From assembly GCF_910592395.1 (NCBI RefSeq), contig NC_088321.1, positions 7,008,001 to 7,072,000 on the forward strand: a stretch of DNA of 64,000 nt, read 5' to 3'. The DNA comes from Lineus longissimus (taxonomy: Eukaryota; Nemertea; Pilidiophora; Heteronemertea; Lineidae). Below the pieces are notes generated by a model. It saw only the letters and a program-made list of their open reading frames with translations. It had not been told where the DNA came from and did not search any database. Position numbers and translations under genes: made by a program. Positions 22,790-33,650 of this stretch are shown here, piece by piece (within the stretch, counting starts at the first letter, position 1; each line of letters starts with the position of its first letter).

Positions 22790-23589
22790 TTAAAATGACC
22801 AGCACAAAAGAATAAATGAACCAGTAATAACTTTGATAACACAGTCCTGTGGCCCTGTGTCTGTTTCATTAATTGACTAGTTTGGTTGAAGATTGATTTG
22901 GCTCTGTATGCATGCATTCCATAACCTCTTGATGACCAGGCGGTTAACCCTTTTTGCTCATGTGTGTCTCCAGCGCTGGTCAGAATTTATTCACCCCAAT
23001 TTGAGTATATACTGTATGTTCAGCGAAGAAAAACTACATGCATATAGCGTTTGTGCAAGAATTGGATTGGCAAGGGTGTTTCCCATTCATATCGACTTTA
23101 TGTGCAGGCAATTGGTACTTATATTATTAACTTGTGTTTTTTTTAAACATGTCAAAATGTACATCAGTTATCAGTACTCAATATTTGGTTCTTTTTTATG
23201 TTGGTGTTCTTGCTTTTTTAGTGGTATTGTCTTATTATTGAGTATAGAATAGGCCATCTACAATGTGATTTTTATGTGTGTGACAAGATCAAAGTAATTA
23301 CATCATCAAGCCATACTCTGAACATGATGCCCAGTGGCAAAACCAAATTATATAAATCCCTCAACTTGATCATGATGTCATCACAATACCTCCCCCCACC
23401 CACCCCTTTTGTGTTGGTCATGGTTCATAAGCAATTTCTATAGTTGTTTTCCACTCTAATGACATTGGCTGTCCATGACTAAATGCCGTTTTTAGGCAGT
23501 GGGTTCATTTCTTGTTATGTAATAGTCCTTGTAATAGTGTTGGGGAATTTTACCTGTGTATTTCAGTAGTGCACAGTTGTTCTTCAAAG

Positions 23590-24072
23590 ATGCCTGAAAA
23601 CCAATGTGAACACTGTACCCATGTATTCACCCGATGGAGTCATTTGTTGACACATTCGTGTCCATTTAGAGTGAGTGCAGTGGATGCAGCTACCTTTCAA
23701 ACTCTTGAAAGACCAAGCAACGTAAATAGTGTTAAGGATGCTTTGGGAGCCAATTCAATTTGTGAGCGACTTATTATTTGTCAGGCCGGCAAACTTGCCG
23801 TACCAGGAGTGTGGCCATTTGTGTTTATACCCGGCAGAATAAATGCAACAGCTTATCTGAAGCTAAAGGAGCTAGCAGCTATCAATCCCCATCAGGAGTT
23901 GCACACAATTCTCAAAAACAATGGCACCATAACTTATAATGCATACCTGAAAATTCATGACATTTCCTCTAATACTGATTATACTATATGTCCGCCATGG
24001 ACTCTACCACCAGGAGGATGTCAATATTCGTCTAGTATTAGTGGAAATATGGTAACAATTGTGCAAAGCTCG
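23590..24072 (+). CDS. C2H2-like ORF of the 12.9-kb element, function unknown
   Basis: ATG at 23590 follows a possible acceptor (TGTATTTCAG, about 23566). 161 codons in one frame reach a strong donor TCG|GTGAGT. The N-terminus has a zinc-finger-like CEHCTHVF..LLTHSC pattern (CxxC then H, with a second His close by). The remainder, including CERLIICQAGKLAVPGVWPF and ELHTILKNNGTITYNAYLKI, is not recognised. Being on the same strand and inside the TIRs, it may be a DNA-binding or accessory protein of the element. A candidate next exon in phase 0 is 26495-26575. The frame could also continue some 120 bases past the donor to a stop at 24198. Confidence 0.6.
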
Positions 24073-26494
24073 GTGAGTATGCAGGTTTTGCGAAAACTAG
24101 GTTACTTTGCCACAGCAGTTTTACTGCATGATCTATTACAAATACTCATCCTAGTCTTCACTCCGACATTGTGTGATGTTTACTGGGTAGATACTTAAAC
24201 CCATAGCCTATAGGACCAGGTTCGCGTCATCATGGTTCTCACCACCTGGGATGATGTTGCATTGTGCCTTTTGGCGGTTTCAGTCATTTTTGACATGCTC
24301 AGCCGGATAGGTGGCGCTTTGTGAAAAATGTACTTTTGGCTTTTGGATATAGACGAAGTGATTTGCAATTTGAATGAGAAATACCATTTCTATTTCATTT
24401 GACCTACTTTACAAGGTCACAGAGGTCAAATAGCGTTAATTGGCCATTTTTAGCTCAGCTGACAAAGTCAGCGGAGCTAGTAGAATAGCTGTTCAAATGG
24501 TGTCCGTCCTGCAATCCATCCATCTAGGGACCCATCTGTGGACAAAATTGGACATTTCTGATTGGGAAGGCCTAGCCACTTCGTTGACGGTGCTAAATTA
24601 GGAGTTGCCCAAGGTGAACTCAAAAAACGAAAAATCAGCGCGATCCGACCTGTATTAAGAGAATGAGGTCATTTCGCGTGTAGATTTCTTTCCCTTTTTA
24701 CCTCGGTCCACAGAGCAAATATTGTTTTCAAATGTGGCTGAATATTTTTTAATATTTTTTCATTTTTTACTTTTAATGGAATTAATATGGTTTTCACCGC
24801 CAGTTGGCGCTGCAGGCACATTGACTGAATTTTGGCGATTTCAAATTTGGCGGTGGCTCAACTTTTTGCAAGCAGTGCCGCTGATTGGCCGATCGAAAGA
24901 AGAGATGCCACCATTTAAAAATGGCGGTAGTCGCTGCTTCAATGAAGATGAGTGAACTTTCTCATGTTCAATCGGTTGATACTCTTTTAATCAACATGAC
25001 CATGTACCTGAAATTTGTTTAGGTACTGAAAAGAGTCTATATAATTCAGATTTATCGATAGTTTTTTATAATATTGCGGAAATTTTGTGCACAAATTAGC
25101 GAAAGTTGGTGCTCGTCTCATGTCATTTTAGAGCGAGAAATTTGTTTCCGTCGATCTCTACCACTGAAAAATCGCTTGCATAGCTTCGAATTTTTGTGAA
25201 AATAAGTATCTAAACTTGGTTTCAAATAGTCTAGAGAGTTACCTTTGTGGTGATACATATGGTATGTGATAAATATTTGTGGAATTTGTGAAATTCGGTT
25301 TTCAAACGTGCCGATGATGCAAGCGATTTCGCGTGAATTTTGCAAGTCCTGATATGTCGACCGGGTGTCAAAAATCACTCGCCTAAATTCAATTCAAAGA
25401 TCAAAAATAATATCTGAACTTAGTTTCAAATAGCCTACGCAATTATCATTTCGGTGATATATAATGCATGCATGTAATAATTGATTAATCTGCCTAAAAC
25501 GCGCTATTAAAACGGCGAAAGATCGTGATAAACACTCTGGTGGCGGTCGCACTAAATAACGACCGGTAGGGCCCGGCGTCTGGCGGAGAAAAAAAGGTAG
25601 CGGCCGGAGGTTGAAACGGGATTTTTATGCACTTTTAACTGTATATATATGTTGTTTGGATGTATTTCTAACAGTTCTGTAACTTTGATGACCAAGCTTG
25701 CGCCCAAAGTTGGTGAAATTGATGCTTGTTTATTGACTGCGCTAGGGACCGGAGAATCCGCCGTCGGCCATTTTGGCTACGGTCCCTGAGTTGTTGTGGT
25801 TGGCAATTTTGCAACAAATTTCGCCATTTAGGCTACGTTTGTTTACAATTATTTTGAAAGTCACATTATGACATCGTAGTATGAATTCCACTGCAGTTTC
25901 ATTACGCAGCAATGCTCATGTTTTTGGTTTGCAATCCTGTACTGTCTGTACACTGCGCTGTGCATGGCTGTACTGTAGCTGTAAAAAAGACAAAAAACAT
26001 AGCCTAGCCCTATAGGACAGGCTTAGAGTATAACTCAACAAACAGGCCCTCATGATTCATTTGATGGACACCTTATTTGATAGTACCTCATCATTAAGTC
26101 CACTAGATCCTGTTCTGTCACATGTCGTAGACGATAGACAATTTTCAAAATGTAGTACACCACTCGCTCATCTTTAAGCCCAGCTCTCGGCTCACATCAT
26201 GTGGGCACGGTTGGCTGTTGAGTGTTATGGTTCAGTCTGTGAGACTAATTTAAAGAGGTTACACTTTTATTTTGAATTGGAAAACAGCCCACAGGACTGA
26301 CTTTTCACTGAGTAATAAGTGTGCCCTTCGAAGGTAAAGTCTCTTTCTGGATTTGCTTCCATAGATGCCTTGTTCAGGATATCATCTGACCGATGCCTGA
26401 TCAAGCACAGACTGTATCCGGTGGTGTACATTTCCCCGTCTATGTCACCCTTTTTTATTCAGTCAGTGTTAATTTCTCTTCTCTTTTTTTACAG

Positions 26495-26575
26495 ATTAAC
26501 TGTTGTTGGTTATTGCAAGAGGAGTCGTTGGCACATTTCAAGTCCAGGAAAGCACTTGCTGTTCCCACATTCAGA
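26495..26575 (+). CDS. Candidate small exon in the 12.9-kb element
   Basis: The acceptor is CTTTTTTTACAG and the donor is AGA|GTGAGG. It has exactly 27 codons in phase 0 (INCCWLLQEESLAHFKSRKA..), compatible with the donor at 24072. Nothing else supports it. Alternative reading: intergenic sequence with chance signals. Confidence 0.3.
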
Positions 26576-27207
26576 GTGAGGTGTGCTTACTCGTTTTACT
26601 GCTTTCCATTCCCGGAGAGCGTTATCAAATATCTGCTGCAAGGCAACAAATATGCCGCAAGGCGCTTCAAATATCTGCCGAAAGGCATCAAATATCTGCC
26701 GCACCAATAAAGTTCATTTTGTTAACCAACTCTTTATCTTCTTTTCTTCACATACAAAAAAGACCGTCCCAAACATTTGGCTGCATCCACTTCATCAATG
26801 TCCAGACAACAGTCGGTTCATTTGACCATTGTAAAGCACCAGGCCCCACCTCACAAAATACACTGTAATAATTATGTACCTTGTGTCCATGTGCATGTTA
26901 TTAGTTCCACCTACGCTGCATGAAGACAAGGACTCCACTCTTTGACGTCACCACACAACTCCTTGACGTCATCACACACCCCACTACTGCAACGGCAATA
27001 GAAATGACTTTACGTCATAATACCAGGGTGACGTCAACTCAGTACTTCAGCATGCACTGATATAGCAAGAAGGTCTTTCGCATCAGCACTTCTGCGTGCT
27101 AGACGTTATAGCTTCACGTTGCCTCATAATAACGTTACCGACACACACTTGGCCCTTGCCGTCACCTATCCATTTCAGCTGAGCGCCAGGCCCTTGGGCC
27201 TCTTGTT

Positions 27208-27360
27208 ACTAAAAATCTGCCCTGTGACATTTGAACCTTTCACTGCGTTTGGAAATAAGGTCGATTTCTTGGCCAATTTCTTGTATTGAAGGAGGGTAAA
27301 CATCTGATTTTGGCGGGAATGCAAGGGAAAGAGCAAATGTCCCAGGGCAGATTTTTAGTA
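27208..27360. mobile_element. Small MITE nested in the 12.9-kb element
   Basis: The left end TACTAAAAATCTGCCCTGTG is mirrored at the right by CCCAGGGCAGATTTTTAGTA (about 27-bp arms, one mismatch), spanning roughly 153 bp. The ends lie in a T-TA / TA-A context. No coding capacity. Confidence 0.7.
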
Positions 27361-27642
27361 AATTCAGCACTGTCTACCATGAACAGAAAGAGAAATCACT
27401 AATCCTTCACACGTCCCCCCAATAATGATTGGAAATATTTACCCCTAGAGTTGTTGAATATGACAACCCTGTCTATAGCATTTCCATTACTATGAGACCA
27501 AGGGTTGTCATATTTGACAGCACTGTTGAATATTCACTTTTGCCGAACTGATATTGTTTGAAGACAATAACTCATTATACAATTATTTAGCCAAAAATAA
27601 TTATCCTGGATGTATTAACCTTTTATTTACCCACCCTGTAGT

Positions 27643-28026
27643 ATGCTTCTTTCTATTTTAAACAAGATACAGCCACACTCACAACCCGGACATCTTGGAG
27701 CATCACAGCATAGCCAGGATATTTCAGCTGAGGATAGTACAAGTTCACATGGAGACTCAAGCGATGAGGAATACGGTTATCTGGATTTTTCAGATGAAGA
27801 AGATGATATTCAGGGGTGTTCTGAATCGAATGTTCAGAGCAGTGCAGGACAAAATGGACAGAGTGGATATACATATAAACAAACTGATAGTCATTATGAT
27901 GAAGTGTATGAGAGGCATCAGTGGCCAAAAGAAAGACGGGAAAGTAAAAACTGTTTCCGTCATCCATGGATGTTGCAGGAAGGCCAACTTCAGAACTGTT
28001 CAGGACTAAGGGTCAGAGATTTCTAG
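27643..28026 (+). pseudogene. N-terminal part of the transposase-USP gene, closed by an in-frame TAG
   Basis: The acceptor-like CACCCTGTAG ends at 27641 and an ATG follows at 27643. The 127 codons are Ser- and acid-rich (HGDSSDEEYGYLDFSDEEDD), then pass into CSGLRVRDF before TAG at 28024-28026. The frame is the same as that of the long ORF that follows (447 bases between the two starts). The residues on both sides of the TAG look like one HTH-preceding region of a DDE_Tnp_4-type transposase. The simplest reading is a single nonsense change; readthrough, polymorphism or a sequencing error are alternatives. A tiny intron is unlikely because no donor of sensible length fits. Confidence 0.6.
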
Positions 28027-30927
28027 AATCTTGTATGGCTACAGAGAGATACCGTTCACAGAGACTCGGGATTAGATATTTCTGCACGTGTGTTGCTGTA
28101 TAGGTATAGAATGAGGTCAAACGTTGACTTCATTGACATTTCGGCCACCTTCCAAGTCGCTGCATCAACTGCGCACGACATCTTCTGGTCACAATTGACC
28201 TATCATCTTTTCCAAAATAGTCATATACCAAATCTCTTCTGGTCTCCATCAACCACAACAACCGAAAAAGATAAGTTTTTTCAAAGTGTTCAACAAGCAG
28301 AGTCGCCATACCACAGGGAGTTGCTATCGTATATGGATGACCCAACAGGACGACACCGTAGCCCAGTAGGAATTTCCCTTGATTCCAAGAAGGTGCGGGT
28401 GCCAAATTCCATGGATTACGATAATCAGAAAGCTTCTTATTACCCAAAGAAGGGTGGTCATTGTGTCACATTTACCTCATTAGTCAGCACAACAGGGCAT
28501 GTTTTGTTGACAACGCCAATAGCTGCAGCAGCAACTCCAAGATGTGGTGACAGCCAATTGGCAGGCCTCGAAATTGCCCGTGAGTCACACCAGAATACAG
28601 GGGATCATGGGATGACGTCCCTCTTGAAAGGCACAGATCGTTACTTTGTTGTCCTTGCTGTAGATAAAGGGTACATCTTCGTTCCTCATAATGTCAACCT
28701 GAACAACATTCAGAACTTCCAAGAGTGGTGTAAGACAAATGGATGCTTTGTAATATGGCCCAGTGATGGAGATGAACAAATCCTGCAAGTACGAAATAAT
28801 AACATTCAATTCGTGGACTGTCCTGGGGATCCCATTCTGACAAAGAATAGTCGAGCCATTGTTGGAAAGCTGCGTGCAGGTGTTGAGCAATTTCATGGGG
28901 CCATGAGGCAGGAGAAGATCTTTACCACAGTGCCATATCAGTTTCTGCTACCCCTTGGAGAATCATTTTGCCAGAAGTATCACATTCCCTTGGTTTATGC
29001 GAACAGCCCTCGCTTGTCTTTAATATGGCTAGCCAGTGTGAACGTGTACAACCAATTCCATAGGAAATTCAGCTTGAAATTCGTCAGCAACCAGGAACAG
29101 ATACGACTAGCGCAATTGGTGAAACTTCGGCTGAATCAAACAAGTTTCTTGCACGATCTTGACATTCAGTGGCCAGTAAATATCACTGACATTCCGAGGT
29201 CAAATGCTGCTTCCAGCGGCTGGAGTACGATAACAATGAGTGGAACTGGGACTCTCAGAAATCAGCTGAATCTCCCCACAGTCGATGCGCAGGAACGGGA
29301 TAGCTTTTATGAATTGCCATTGGGTCCATTCCTGTTCAAAAGAGCTCTGTCCTATATCACACACCTGCGGCAGCTGGAGCTAGACATCCCTCCGATTCTT
29401 GACAGTTTTGAAGACATCAGTGACCTCTGGGATGCAATGCGCGAGCCTCCTTCTACAACTGTTGTTTACTACAGAACACTGGCAAATGAACCCCAGGGAT
29501 GGGATGAACAGCGCTATTTCCAATGGCCAGTCTCTGGTGGAATTAAAATCATTACAGCAAAGATGCCATCAGCAAATCGATCAAACCGTAACACTACAAA
29601 TCTCAAACGCCCACTGTTGGTCTTCGCTGATGTTCCAAACAATTACCTGGGTTTCACAGGACCTCTAATGAAACTTGTGGGCTGGAATTGCAGCTCGGCA
29701 GCTGGAAGCGATCTAGGATCACGCATCCTTGTATCTGACGCCCATGTACTAGCCTTACTGATCATAATATGTGGAAATCTACCACACAGGCCAGTGATCA
29801 GACTATGTCACATGAGTGATCCGAAGTTGCCTCTCTCACTACAGCCAAGTTATGCTGGGCCACAGATTTGTAGACAAGTGAGCGTAAATTCTGCAAATAG
29901 TCAACATCAGTCCACAGTGCAACTTGGGGCGAGCACTTCAGTAGCAGACAGTCGATCTTGCAGTGCACAGACCCAATCACCACCAATCACAACCAGGATA
30001 CCAACAGTGTCACCTGGTACTTCCTCAGCCAGTCGATCTTGCAGTGCACAGACCCAATCACCACCAATCACAACCAGGATACCAACAGTGTCACCTGGTA
30101 CTTCCTCAGCTGCATCTACTTCTGGATTTCTTGGCCTAACAAATGACGGTAACATATGCTACAGCATTGCTGTTAGTCAATGTTTAAAGCATGTGGGCTT
30201 ACATGACAACATTCGAGGAACAAGTGCACTTGATAATATTTTTATGAACACCTGCCAGAGAATTGGGGGTGAGGAGTTCTCGCTCATTCCTCTAATCCGT
30301 GCAGTCAATGCAACAATGCAAGGAGCAGGATTCAGAATCCCACTGTATAATGACGCCGGAGAATTTCTAATGGAACTTCTGCAGAAACTGCACATAAACG
30401 AGGGTTTCCTCACCTCTTGGCCTGCAGAACTGGTGTGTCCTTCCGGGCATGTGTCACAGAAAATGGTCGGTGCCGATAATTTCAGCATCCGACTTAATGT
30501 TCCACAAGGAAATCGTGCTTCGCTGCAACATATGTATGAACATTATTTTGAAGAGGCAGCACCAGTTCCACTGATATGTGAGACACCAGTTAGAAATAGA
30601 TTATGCGCTCAAAGTGGCATCGGATTACAAGTATGCAGGCAAGGACAGGTGTCAATTATAGAACTAAACAGACGCCTCGATCTGTTATCCAACACAAAGT
30701 GTACTACTAGTATCTCTGCTCCAACTTCAGAAGTTTTCACTAACCAAACAGCAATGGCAGTGCTATGCCATTCAGGAAAGTCCTGTGACATCGGTCACTG
30801 GTTATGTTTCCTAAAAGACACGAGACAGGATTGGTGGAAGCTAGATGATAGCCAGCGGCCAGTTAAAGTTTCACCCTGGGAGACCCAGGGCAATCTACTT
30901 ACAATAAATGCGATATTCTTTCGCTAG
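28027..30927 (+). CDS. DDE transposase-like protein fused to a ubiquitin-specific protease domain
   Basis: The frame is open from 28027 to TAG at 30925. No ATG is required at 28090, where the first start is GTG. Numbering from 28090: residues ~1-45 are a helix-turn-helix (LLYRYRMRSN..FQVAASTAHDIFW). A DDE_Tnp_4-like core has D98 (ISLDSKK), D192 (AVDKGY) and E266 (RAGVEQFHG). A middle part (~400-580; GPFLFKRALSYI, GWNCSSAAGS, DAHVLALLI) resembles the SWIM-like tail of some invertebrate transposases, with its cysteines mostly lost (inference). A Ser/Thr/Pro linker carries a 27-residue direct duplication. The C-terminal USP domain has its Cys box (GLTNDGNICYS, C690) and His box (GHWLCFLKD, H903; then WWKLDDSQ, D919/D920), so the catalytic residues look intact. 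The domain order was read by eye. Confidence 0.82.
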   Translation, partial: NLVWLQRDTVHRDSGLDISARVLLYRYRMRSNVDFIDISATFQVAASTAHDIFWSQLTYHLFQNSHIPNLFWSPSTTTTEKDKFFQSVQQAESPYHRELLSYMDDPTGRHRSPVGISLDSKKVRVPNSMDYDNQKASYYPKKGGHCVTFTSLVSTTGHVLLTTPIAAAATPRCGDSQLAGLEIARESHQNTGDHGMTSLLKGTDRYFVVLAVDKGYIFVPHNVNLNNIQNFQEWCKTNGCFVIWPSDGDEQILQVRNNNIQFVDCPGDPILTKNSRAIVGKLRAGVEQFHGAMRQEKIFTTVPYQFLLPLGESFCQKYHIPLVYANSPRLSLIWLASVNVYNQFHRKFSLKFVSNQEQIRLAQLVKLRLNQTSFLHDLDIQWPVNITDIPRSNAASSGWSTITMSGTGTLRNQLNLPTVDAQERDSFYELPLGPFLFKRALSYITHLRQLELDIPPILDSFEDISDLWDAMREPPSTTVVYYRTLANEPQGWDEQRYFQWPVSGGIKIITAKMPSANRSNRNTTNLKRPLLVFADVPNNYLGFTGPLMKLVGWNCSSAAGSDLGSRILVSDAHVLALLIIICGNLPHRPVIRLCHMSDPKLPLSLQPSYAGPQICRQVSVNSANSQHQSTVQLGASTSVADSRSCSAQTQSPPITTRIPTVSPGTSSASRSCSAQTQSPPITTRIPTVSPGTSSAASTSGFLGLTNDGNICYSIAVSQCLKHVGLHDNIRGTSALDNIFMNTCQRIGGEEFSLIPLIRAVNATMQGAGFRIPLYNDAGEFLMELLQKLHINEGFLTSWPAELVCPSGHVSQKMVGADNFSIRLNVPQGNRASLQHMYEHYFEEAAPVPLICETPVRNRLCAQSGIGLQVCRQGQVSIIELNRRLDLLSNTKCTTSISAPTSEVFTNQTAMAVLCHSGKSCDIGHWLCFLKDTRQDWWKLDDSQRPVKVSPWETQGNLLTINAIFFR

Positions 30928-31544
30928 AATAGGCAGCATTAGAACCAAGCTTAAATTTGTACATACTTTGAAATGTTTCAAACAATTTAGCCTAGAACAA
31001 CTCTGGTCTCAGGACAATAGGCTAACATTTTGTAAATACGTAAATGCTCAGAGATGAAGTGACTTCCCCGTGAAGAGAAACAGTTAAAGCATGGATGTCA
31101 TGAAATGGCAAACGCCGGTATCAACCAGTTGACGAGATTACCCGAGAAGGGAAAGAGTTGAAGGACAATCGTAATATGTATTGTTCACCTGTGTCATGAA
31201 CGAGTTAGTCGTGAAATGGCGATTGCTGGTATCAACAAGTTGACGAGATTACCGGAGAAGAAAAAGAGTTGAAGGACAATCGTAATATGTATTGTTCACT
31301 TGAGTCATCGAGCGGCCAGCGGGAAAGAGTTTGTCGTGAAATGGCAATTGCTGGTATCATCCAGTTGACGAGATTACCCGAGAAGAGAAAGAGTTGAAGA
31401 GAGACATTTGAAGGACAGTACTAATATTGTTCACTTGGTCATTGAGCTTATCAAATGGGGGAGCAGATGACGAGGTGAAGTGACTTGGCTAAGGATAGAA
31501 ACAGCTGTGTTGTGTTGCCAACACAGTTAGAACATGCTACTAGA

Positions 31545-32120
31545 TAATATGTGTTACCCTCCCAACAACTAGTTGGAATATCAAATGGATAATGCTCTGT
31601 TACCTTTACAACGACTAGTTGGAATATTGAATGGATAATCCTCTGTTACCTTGACAACAGCTAGTTGGAATATAGAATGGATAATCCTCTGTTACCTTGA
31701 CAACAACCAGTTGGAATATTGAATGGATAATCCTCTTTTAGCTTGACAACAACTAGTTGAAATATCAAATGGATAATGCTCTGTTGCCTGGACAACAACT
31801 AGTTTGAATATGGAATGGATAATGCACTGTTACCTTGACAATGACTAGTTGGAATATCAAATGGATAATGCTCTGTTGCCTTGAAAACAACTAGTTGGAA
31901 TATCGAATGGATAATCCTCTGTTACCTTCCCAACAAATAGTTAGAATACGGAATGTATAATGCTCTGTTACCTTGACAACGCACCTAGTTGGGATATATC
32001 AAATGGATAATACTCTGTTACCTTGACAACAACCTTTGGGAATATCAAATAGATAATGTTCTGTGTTAGCTTTAGAACAAACCTGAGGAATATTTAAATG
32101 GATAATACTCTGTGTTAGTG
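31545..32120. repeat. 46-bp minisatellite (about 12 units)
   Basis: ACTAGTTGGAATATCRAATG and GATAATGCTCTGTTACCTTG recur with a 46-bp period (31571, 31617, 31663, 31709, 31755, 31801...). Units drift toward the 3' end. Confidence 0.9.
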
Positions 32121-33499
32121 GGTAGTTCAACGATTTCGTTCCCCAGGATAGGAGCTACACTCATGAAAACTGAGGTAAGGTGTATTTAAGTAATTCTATA
32201 GCACTGTGTTTTAGATTGTATGGAAATGATGCACAAACTGTATTCAATCCACCACCAAATTAACTATCAGAAATGAATCTGAGTGCGTGGTAAGAAGTTG
32301 AGCTTACGGACCATCTCAAAAGTATTTTGAAGCCAAAATGACTATTAAGTTACTTAGTGTTTGGTCTGACCCCCTCCCTCCCTCAAACACTATTTAAAAA
32401 ACATAATATCAACCATGTCAACCAACTATCCATGGGTCATACAAGGTGAATCGCTATTAAAAAACTTACTTTTTCTTTCGTGAATAAAGACTACGGTATG
32501 TATCTGTGAAACTAATGTCTTCCCTTGGGGTCCAAGCCTGATTTTTCCCAACATCGTTTGGATGAAGCCAAAGATAAATGCCCATGTAGTCTACTCTTAT
32601 ACAGCCATTGCTCAGATTCAATACCACTACCTGTTGCACACAGTTTATGAATTCGTCGCCAGTGTTTGGAAGATTTGGGTTGTGTTTCTTTTATGATTTT
32701 CAAGTTCAAAACAAGTGAAGCCAAAAGTAATAAAAAATACTAAGTGGCGATGTCAAACATTAAAAACACCATCCCCTGACTAACTGACTTAAGTCTTTTT
32801 AGTTTCAAAATACTTTTCAAATGGTCCCTGATGGGGGGGGGGGGGGGATAAGCACTGGTATTGGCTGCAATCTTTACAACAGCAAATGTTCCCACTGTGA
32901 CTTTATCAATGAACATGAATGCTTCTGTAGATTTCAAGAAAATATTGCATATTAAAAGGCAAGTAATAATTCCGAAATGATTGTTAGGTTTACATATTGT
33001 ATCCGCAGACTTTAATAATTTATTTTGAATTCTGGCATTTTTTTACAATCTCATGACAGATGAGTTCATGGGTACATAGTACATGAACTAGCTATGTACT
33101 ATTTACATGCATCTGCATGTATGGCTTTCTGTATTGAAATACTGTAATTATGACACAATGTAAATCCCGGTAGTAAATCTTTACAATTGTATATCTAGAT
33201 CCAATACAAAATGCACTTCAAATTAATGTCCCTCTAAATATGAGGCCCCACACGGGCAACCAGGAAATTATGAATGCGAAAATTTATGAATGCGAAACTG
33301 GCCTTTGAAGTCTGCGGATAGAGTATTTCCTGATTTTATTGTGATCGCAGTCTGCATGGTTCTGAAGACCCAACTGGCCGGGTTTACATAGAGCTACACG
33401 GTTTACGGACAAGCCACTGAACAATGACTTCACATGACCATCACCATGAATCCACTGTTCACCAGCATGTCTGTAATACTGTGTTGCTGTATGTACGTA

Positions 33500-33650
33500 C
33501 ACCCGGCCCCGTATACCGTGTCCCCGAATGTAAACCAAGCCCTGTATACCATGTCGCTGAATGTAAACCCGGCCCTGTATACTGTGTTGCATGTAAGCCC
33601 CATGTTGATGTATGTAAATCCGGCCCTGTATACCATGTCGCTGTATGTAT
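33500..33650. repeat. 33-bp repeat (four to five units)
   Basis: CCGGCCCTGTATACCATGTC recurs at 33-bp spacing (33511, 33544, 33577), with a longer 51-bp last step. Being a multiple of three, it keeps frames open on both strands. Confidence 0.8.

Larger units (their letters stand above)
24073..27641. other. Interior of the 12.9-kb element between its genes
   Basis: This is mostly non-coding. Around 24410-24480 a fragment of the dispersed repeat seen at 63040-64000 is present (AAGGTCACAGAGGTCAAAT and TTTTAGCTCAGCTGAC). Around 26625-26705, AAATATCTGCCG(C/A)AAGGC recurs three times. A hairpin lies near 27447-27528 (TGAATATGACAACCCT / AGGGTTGTCATATTTG). A MITE is listed separately. Confidence 0.5.

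Noticed and set aside
28090-28092. GTG at 28090 as the start of the transposase-USP protein
   Set aside because: Eukaryotic start at GTG is unlikely, and the frame with transposase-like residues extends upstream to the TAG and, past it, to 27643.
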